Source of the DNA: Anodontia alba
Lineage: Eukaryota > Mollusca > Bivalvia > Lucinida > Lucinidae
Assembly: GCA_964016985.1 (NCBI GenBank)
Contig: OZ024825.1
Location: forward strand, 30,185,893-30,249,892
DNA: 64,000 nucleotides
Direction of reading: 5' to 3'
Position 1 is the first letter of the stretch. Each line of letters opens with the position of its first letter. Under the pieces are notes generated by a model. The model was not told the origin of the DNA and ran no database searches. It was given only the letters and a program-made list of their open reading frames with translations. Of the stretch, positions 39,901 through 48,900 are shown piece after piece. The position numbers and the translations under genes are program-made.

Positions 39901-42900
39901 TTCTTCAAAATAAAGTGGACAGATGCTTAACCCAAGGTTGTCATTTGTGCCAGCTGTCTGACAGTGAAACGTGCATCTTTCTCAATAATGGACTTGATCT
40001 TATTAATGTTAGATTTGGCAACTGCAGACCTATATTGTGATACTGACATTCAATATCAATACAAATGTGTTTAATGATACTTGCATATTTATAATTATAC
40101 TTTTGATGTATAATAATGCAACATTTCTAAATTATTCTTAAGCAGTTTAAGTTGTCTTGTAGATTTTCTATAGCTAACTTCTGAAGAGTTTTCTTCTTCT
40201 TAAGATGAACAGACGCTCACAGTATAAATGATAAGATTTTATACAAAACAGTAGAACATATTTATTTATTGTGGCAGTGTTTCTTCTATGAAGATGTGGA
40301 CTATGTTGGCTTTTAAGCATAATACTCATATTTTTGTGAGAGATATAGAAAACCCAACAGGGTTTAAGTATCATGATACAGTATGGTATCGGACACTTGT
40401 TATCAGGATAGTATCATGATATGTTTTTCTGGTGATATCCTGGTCTAATTGTTGCAGGTTCATGAGAAATTTCTTGTAAACTGGAAGAGTAATGGTGAGG
40501 CAGAGTTCCATGTACACTGTTGGGAAACTCTTCTTAAACTCTCCAGGTACTTTCTTTTGCTTTAATTTGTTTTGCAACTGCTTTAGCAAGCAGGAGCAAC
40601 ATGGATCACTTTCCGGCATTGGCACTGTTGTTTTCATTGTAGGCATCAACAAGGTTTAGTCTGTGCGTTTAGCTGTGTCTCTAAAACACCAAGGCTTCTA
40701 AGCCAATGAAACTTCATACACACATCTGCTATGATGCACCCTGCACCTTGCCCACTGCAATTTACTGTTAATGACCTTGACCTACTTTTCACGGTTGCTG
40801 AACAATATTTAGTCTGTGCATTTAGCTCCGTTTCTTGAACACCACCAGCAGTTGCAACATAGCCATTCGGTGCAGTGTTTACAACTGATTTGGAGGAATG
40901 GCAAACAGTGTAGGACCTGATCGGGAGCGCTCTGTTCTGCGTTTGCTGTATTTGCATATGTGACATATTGTAAGAAAAAATAGTGTACAATGTTTTAGGA
41001 GAATTACCATACTTTTTGTGATCACATCTTCTGGGTACATACTTGAAATTATGGCCTTACTGTGGCAAATTCCAGGGAATCTGTGCTCAGTATGTTTTGG
41101 TACAAAAATAACAAAAATGTCCTAAATTATCACCTTATCTAGACCTAGATGATTTCTTATTCTCTTTTCCAGCTCAAGAAAGACAAAGCTGAAACCTAGT
41201 GAAATTTTCATGGTAAAAGAAGAAAAAGCATTACTGAAAGTGGCTGCCGAGGCTCCTGAACAATTTGACAGCCATGAGAGTGTTCTACAGGAGGCCAGGA
41301 GAGTAGCAGACTGGATAAAACTGGCCAAACACTGTGTAGCTTTTACTGGTATTGACTTCTCTTTGCTTCAGATAAGCAGGGCTGTGGAAATACCATGCCC
41401 TACTTGTCCAACTTGTCCCAATTCCATGAGGACAAGTAATTTCAATTTACTTGTCCTGGGACAAGGACTTCATAGCTCTAGTTAAGAAGAATATCCAGAT
41501 TATGAAATACAGTCGACTCTCGTTATCTCGAATTCCACGGGACTCTCTGAAATACTTTGAGATATCCGTACTTCGACATATCAAATTTGCAGAACTGAGG
41601 AAAAACTAATTTGATTAACCACATTTAACAAATATATGTGTAATTGGATTCTTGAAGTTAGAGATACATTAAAAATATTGTGGAAAAGAGGAGAAATTGC
41701 TCCTCTTTTCCACAATATTTTTTGCATGTTGTTAGCCGGCCTCGGTGGCTCAGTTGGATGCGCCGTCCGACTGGAGACCAGGAGGTCGCACGTTCAACCC
41801 CTGCCGAGGTCGGCGACATTCTTTCGTGGAGATTGATCATGAAATATTTTCTACAGTCATTCTCTCCCTTCCGCTGATTCAAGAAGGGCAGTTGTCAGTT
41901 TCTGGCGAAAGAATGTGCACAATACTGGTTAACCGCTTAGAGGACTAAGTCTGCCCAGTAAACGTGTGGTTAGGTAAACTGACCACGCTCGACATGACCC
42001 CATTGGGTTGACTGGGCCGTAAAACCTCAACACAAACAAACAAACATGTTGTTAGATTTTCAGGGGCCAGATTTTCACTTCGAGATAAGCGGTTATTCGA
42101 GATAAGCGAGGTCGAGATAAGGAGAGTCAACTGTATATACATTTCTTATTCCTCAAAGAAAATATGTTGTGGGTACTGATTACAAGGATAGTGAGGTACG
42201 TCCAATGAGTACCCACAACATATGTTTTCTTTGAAAAAAAAAAAAGAAGAAAAAATGTCAATTTTCGGACAAGTAAATCTTGGTTGAACAAGTGGATTTT
42301 GACCATTTACTTGTCCATGGTATCAAAACATATGAATGAAAACATATGTTTTGGTACTTATTAGAAGTGCCTCAGTGAGGCACTTCTAATGAGTATCCAC
42401 AACATGTTTTTGTGCAGAAATAAGAAAAAAATATTTATCTGGAAATGCTATATGGGCCGGCCTCGGTGGCTCAGTTGGATGCGCGTCCGACTGGAGACCA
42501 GGAGGTCGCGGGTTCGACCCCCGCCGAGGTCGGCAACATTCTTTCGTGGAGATTGATCATGAAATATTTTCTACGGTCATTCTCTCCCTTCCTCTGATTC
42601 AAGAAGGGCAGTTGTCAGTTTCTGGCGAAAGAATGTGCACAATACTGGTTAACCGCTTAGAGGACAAAGCCTGCCCAGTAAACGTGTGGTTAGGTAAACT
42701 GACCGTGCTCGACATGACCCCATTGGGTTGACTGGGCCGTAAAACCTCAACACAAACAAACAATGCTATATGGAGCTAAGTTCTTTTCAAAGTTTTTACC
42801 TGCTTTTACTGGTCTGAATGGGTTTCTTATTGCTGTCCAAAACTGCTTTCTTATCAAGCTTAAGCTATCCTTGAGAAAATTGTCCATTAAATTACATCAG

Positions 42901-45900
42901 CTGATCATCACATATCCACACACCACACTCACCCACCTCACCCCTACCAATACCCTGATTCCACTTTTTATACTACGTTCAATGAATTATCCAAAGATCG
43001 GAATAAAAGCACATTTCTCTTTGTAGTTATGTTTAACCCATTGTAGGCGGGAGACCCGTAAAAGGGTAATTGGCAAACACTGCAGACCTAGATCAGACAC
43101 CACAGAATGCAGCATCTGATCAGGGTCTCCACTGTTTGCAAATAGTTCAGCCAAATTTCTTTAGGAATATGTAAATCTCATAGCCGGACGTACCTAAAAT
43201 TGAAATTGGACTCTTCCAATATATAGTGTGGGAGAATCTATTCAGTCTACAATGGGTTAAGCCTAAGAAATAATTCAGTAAACATTTTTGTTAATGAAAA
43301 TGGACAGAACATAAGTGAAAGTGATTCACTGAGTATCCAAAGTTGAATATAGTTTACCTGTCTTTTAACCTATAACCTGCTGTCTAATAATAACAGCAGA
43401 GGACAGGTTTAAGCACATGTATGAAGTAAATGTCCTAAAATTTCATACACCAAAGTTTCTAACAAAATGGCATCGGCAAATAGTGCAGACCGAGATCAGA
43501 CTGCTCCTGCAGTCTGATCAGGGTCTTCACATTTTGCCATTCCACTAAGCATTTTAAAAAGCAACCACATAAAAAGCAAAATGTGCACAAGTACTGGTTA
43601 ACTGCTTAGAGGACTAAGCCTGCCCAGGAAAAGTGTGACTAGATAAACTGACCTGCTTAACATGACCTTTACCCTAGTCCCACTGAACCTGGATATATCC
43701 GTCTTTGCAAACAGTGTAGATCCAGATCAGTTGGCTTCTTCAGAAGCCAACTGATCTGGATCTGCACTGTTTGTCATTCAGTATGTGAATGTGACACAAC
43801 AACCTGGATCAAGTAATCTGATTGGCTGATATGGCATCTTAATTTATTCAGCACGACAAGGATTAATAGTGTTGACTGCGTCATTTAACTCCGACCTAAC
43901 CAACCTACGCAGGAATAGAGTCCACTGAAGGAAAGTGATAATGGCACAGCTATGAACATATTTAATCATAGCTTCAGATAAGAGGCGTATTCATAAATTC
44001 TTATTTTTCAATGTAAATATGTTGTCGGTACACACTAGAAGTACCTCAGAGAGACATTTCTAATGAGTACCCACAGCACGTTTTCCTGAGCAATAAGAAA
44101 AAATATCAATACATTTTGGATAAAAGCTGCACCTTATCTGGACCTATGTTCATTAATTACTGTTATATATCTATGTCTAGATCTGAACTCATGTATAATT
44201 TCTGCTGTATATCTGTTTCTAGATCTGAATTCGTGTATAATTTATGCTGTACAGTAAAACCTGTGTAAGAGAGCCACCTTCGAGACTGACTTTAAATAGT
44301 GGTTGATGTGGAAAAAGTTGTCTGTCTTATAAAGATACATGTCATGTAATTTTGCTAGAAAAATTACATGACATGTACCTTTATAAGACAACCACCTTTC
44401 CACATCAACCACTAAGGTCAATTTCAAAGGTGGCTGTCTTACACAGGTTTTACTGTATATCTATTTCTAGATCTGAACTCATGTATAATTTATGCTGTAT
44501 ATCTGTGTCTAGGTGCTGGGATTTCCACCTCAGCAGGTATCGGAGACTATCGAGGGAAGGCTGGTAAATGGACGGCAGAAGACCAGAGTAATAAAGTTGA
44601 CATGAACACTGTGTTTGCCAGTGCCTCTGATGAACCAGCACAGAAAAAATCAAAACTTGATGACAGTGTAGCAGATACAGAGGATGTGGATGGTAATATT
44701 GCACATATATTTTCTGACACTTTCACGTATCTAATTAACTCTTAAAGTGCCAATCACAACAATTGTTGTCTGCTTTGTCATCTGCTTGTGATTTTAAAAG
44801 TCATTTTTGCAAACAGTGTGGACCCAGATCAGACTGCTCCTTTAGGAGCAGTCTGATCTGGGTCCACACTGTTTGCCTGTATGCAAAAATAGGTTTGAAA
44901 AGTCTGCAAGAATATTCAGCAGATGACATAAACAGATGACATTTTCAGATGCAGGTTTTTTTGGCATTTTAAGGGTTAAAACTACGTTAATACTGTTAAC
45001 CTTTACCCCTCTCTGCGCCAATTCAGCAGATGACAAATTGGTGATAATTTTCTTATTTTTCCCAAGAAAGTAATCCTTTGACATTTCATGCAAATTGTCT
45101 GCTTAGCTTGATGTGAATCATGTTATTAGAATGTTTGACAACAAGATGCTAGAATAAAGATCTTAGGTAGATTAAAATGTTAACCAGCTGTATCTCATGG
45201 AGAAATAAATGGTTTATAGATGGGCCTGTGCACAACAAAACCTGTAATAAGACCTGAGGGACCAGCAAAGATTCAGATCCGCCTGTACATCCACCCAGTA
45301 TAACAAGGGTTCTCTTTTGTCCCTCTAGATAGCCCAGAGGCAGTAGAAAGCACATGCGATCAGCAAAGACTCCGATCAGACTGCGTGAATGCGCAGGCTG
45401 ATTGGAGTCTTCGCTCATTGCATAAGTCTTATTGTAGGTTTTGTCAGGCGCTGGCTCAGATTTGTTTCACCATAATTTTGCAGTTTAGGAATTATCATCA
45501 TATAACTTCAAGAATTCAAGATCTTTCCTTTGTTAGTCTTACCCTTGTCTTGCTGAATAAATTAAGATATCATGTCTGTCTAATTTTCAGCTAGTTAGAT
45601 TACTTGATCTAGGTTGTTGGTACAAATTCACATACTTAATGACAAACAGTGCAGATCTAGATCAGTTGGCTTCTGAAAACTGATCTGAATGTACATTGTT
45701 TGCAAAAGCAAGGTATATTCAGCAGGATAGGGTTAATTTGACTGTTAATTTTGAGTATTTGTGACTAATTTTTCAGAGGAAGGTGTTCCTTATGAGACAT
45801 TGCGGCCCACCTACACCCATGAGGCTCTTGTGAAACTAATGGAGGCAGGATATCTGAAGTATGTAATAAGCCAGAATGGAGATGGCCTACATGGCTTGTC

Positions 45901-48900
45901 TGGTATTCCAAAGGACAAAATTTCAGAATTACATGGAAATGTATTCATTGAGAAATGTGAGCTATGTGGGACAGAGTTTGACAGGAAATATTATGTCATG
46001 GATGACATTGGTAGCCAGTACTTTGAAGAGATGGAAGATTATGGGGAGACCAGTGTAAAGAAGCCGACACATGCTAAAAAATGTGAAAGGTGTGGTTTGA
46101 GTCACAGGACTGGCAGAAAATGTGATAAGAAGGTATTAACTAAAACCATTGCATTATGGTGTATATATAGAGAATAATCAACATTGTTTATTTGATATGA
46201 AAAATCTGTCGCAAAGGAGTGTGGTAATACAGTAAAAATGAGTTCCAGAGGAACAAGTTTTTACCAAATTGTCCAGGCTCCTGAGTGACAGATTTTTCAT
46301 ATCAAGCAAACACTAGTCATTCTATTTATTATATACCTTTTTGCTAGTATTGTTTTCTTGAAAGTGCCACAAAATTGTTTCAATTTGAACTGAAGAACAA
46401 TAAATAATGTAAGAAAATGGCATTATTCAGTCCATTCAGTAGCAACGTTGAGGTCACTTCATGATGTAATGTCAACAGTTTCATGATGTTATGGTAACGT
46501 TTTTCATCTGGTTTGGTTTATGTCCCTTTTGGCAGCCAAGGATGTCAAGGTAAAATGCAGTAATGCTGGAAGCAGTCTACAAATATAGTTCAGACACTTG
46601 GAATTAATTCACTAGTTACTGCTATCATATTGTCACTCTATGAATTACAGAAAGTAACTAACTGAGAAATCCCTATACTTCACTGCTATTATGCATCTTG
46701 TTATGAGGATGGCTTCTGAAGCTCCAATTTCTATTCTTGTAGTTCTCTCATGCAAACCACCATGTACGTTTTGATATGTTTTGAAAATCATCTTAAAATC
46801 CATTTCTGAAATGTTTTAATGCAATATACAACATCTTTTCAGATAGATGAATAGGATTTTTTTTGGTCTAGTTCTGTTGTGAGTATTCAATATCCAACTT
46901 CGTAAGTTTTTACCAGTGTGATATCAGTTTCAAAGTAGGATCACATTTTTTCTCAAAAGAAGTAGAGTAAATTAAATCATTTCAAGACGAATACAAGCAT
47001 CCTATTATTAAAGTAAGAAAAAAAAAAACAGCAACCCCAAAACACCTATTAAAGTTTGAAATATGGTGATGGTTCAGTTTTGATATGATACCAAATTTTT
47101 TCTAATAGGGAATCTTTATGTAATTCCAGGGTTGCCGTGGTTACCTCATGGACACAATAATCAACTTCAGAGACCTACTGGGTGAAGAAATTCTGGAAAG
47201 AGCTCGACAGAATTCCAAACAATGTGATGTGATGTTGTGTCTTGGAACTACTCTACAGGTGACCCCAGCTTGTCACCTTGTGAAGAAAATGAAAGACAGA
47301 AGGAAGCTTGTCATTTGTAACAGGTATAGTAACATTTTGTGGGAAAACGATATGTGAAAACTTGTCTTTGGGCGTAGGCGGACAGAGAAGGCCCAGATCA
47401 GACTGCGCATCCGCGCAGTCTGATCTGGGCCTTCACTGTCCGCTTATAGAATCACTGGGTACTATAGAACATAACAAAGTATAGCAAAGTTCCTGATCAG
47501 ACTATATATCTCTGCTGGCTGGTCTAGGTCTTTACTGTTTGTATTTACCCCGAAGACACCTTTTCTCAAGTCAGGGCTCATGATATAGCCCAGTTTCATA
47601 TATTTTCGTGTTACTAACGGTAAAACGTTTCATCATAACTTCTTACAGAGACAAATGCTGAAAATAATCCTGAAGTCATCTAAATTATTATTTGAGCTTT
47701 TATTTTATGTACATATAATGCAGTTCTGTTGATTTGTTTTGTGAAAGCATTTGTGTAAACAAGCCAACCATATCGCCGCAATTTTGATCCAAAAGTCATG
47801 TGACTTTGCCTTAAGATTTCGGCGGGAAATTATCATGTGATTGTCATGTGATTTTTGCAAAATTTGGCCATTTTCAAAACAAAGTACTGATGCCTTAGAT
47901 TTGACATTTTCATAAACAAAATAAGTAAGTCTGAACAGTAAAACTCGATTTAATAGATATAGGTGTATCTGTTATCACTTTGGTCAAGATATTTCTATTC
48001 TAAGCGTTAGGTGTAACTGTTATAACTTTGGTCAAGATATTTCTATTCTAAACATAAATCACAAAACAACAGTGTATTTCTGAAAACTAACCTTGCCCAC
48101 TTAAATATGACTTTGTATCTAAAACATCTAGCAGGCAGGTGGCGCTGTGATATATTTTCATGGTGAAATCAGTTTAATGTGATATTGAATTTAACGTGAA
48201 AATACATGAAGGGAGTATTCAGTAAACCCTCGTTACAACAACAGCATTTATTCCCAAAGATGTTGCCATTGAAATGAATTTGCTGTTGTAAAGAATCCTA
48301 TATGGACAGAATGATCCGTAAGAAAGACCTTGTTTTATTCTTGTTTCCTCACAGAACATATGTTTTGGATATTTGTTAGAATTGTCTCATTGAGGCAATT
48401 CTAACAAATATCCAAAACATATGTTGCATGACGTTTTTATGCAATATTCTTGCATAATTTCTCATTAACTGTCTCCTCTTAAGTGAAGGTTTCATGATAT
48501 TCAAATTGTCATTATAACAAATTTTGTCGTTCTAACGAGTGTTGGTGTAATGAGGGTTGACTGTATTGTGTATGATAATGCCTTTGTGCATCAAAAGACC
48601 AGATCAGCCTTTATATTTACAATCTGGGCCCAGGTGTTCAAAGCTAACGACATTGTTAGTTAACGATATGTTAAAATTTACATTGAGTGATACGCAAATA
48701 TGCTGAAATTTTTTGCTGAAAAAATGTGACTAGCTTTTCGGTGCAAAAGCTACTCACATTTTTTCAGCAAAAAATATCAGAATATTGTGTATTGAATCTG
48801 CTAAAACAGTTAACAAAATGACCCTTAATGAGCTTGTTAAGCTAACGATGCTTTGAGCAACTGGGCCCTGATCAGGGCCTTGACCTTTTTTGCCAGAAGA

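Larger units (their letters stand above)
41508..42135. repeat. Pogo/Tigger-like inverted-repeat element, SINE-interrupted
   Basis: The ends TACAGTCGACTCTCGTTATC and GATAAGGAGAGTCAACTGTA are inverted, and TA is the likely target. Internal TTCGAGATAAGCGGTTATTC matches the second copy at 50904-51165. The SINE at 41736-42044 splits it. Confidence 0.8.

Noticed and set aside
41736..41820. Functional tRNA gene
   Set aside because: The tRNA-like head has A and B boxes but a poorly paired anticodon stem, and it continues into a SINE body with a target duplication.
47148..47357. 69-codon ORF taken as a complete protein
   Set aside because: Its last residues read through the exon 6 donor into intron; the true exon ends at 47323.
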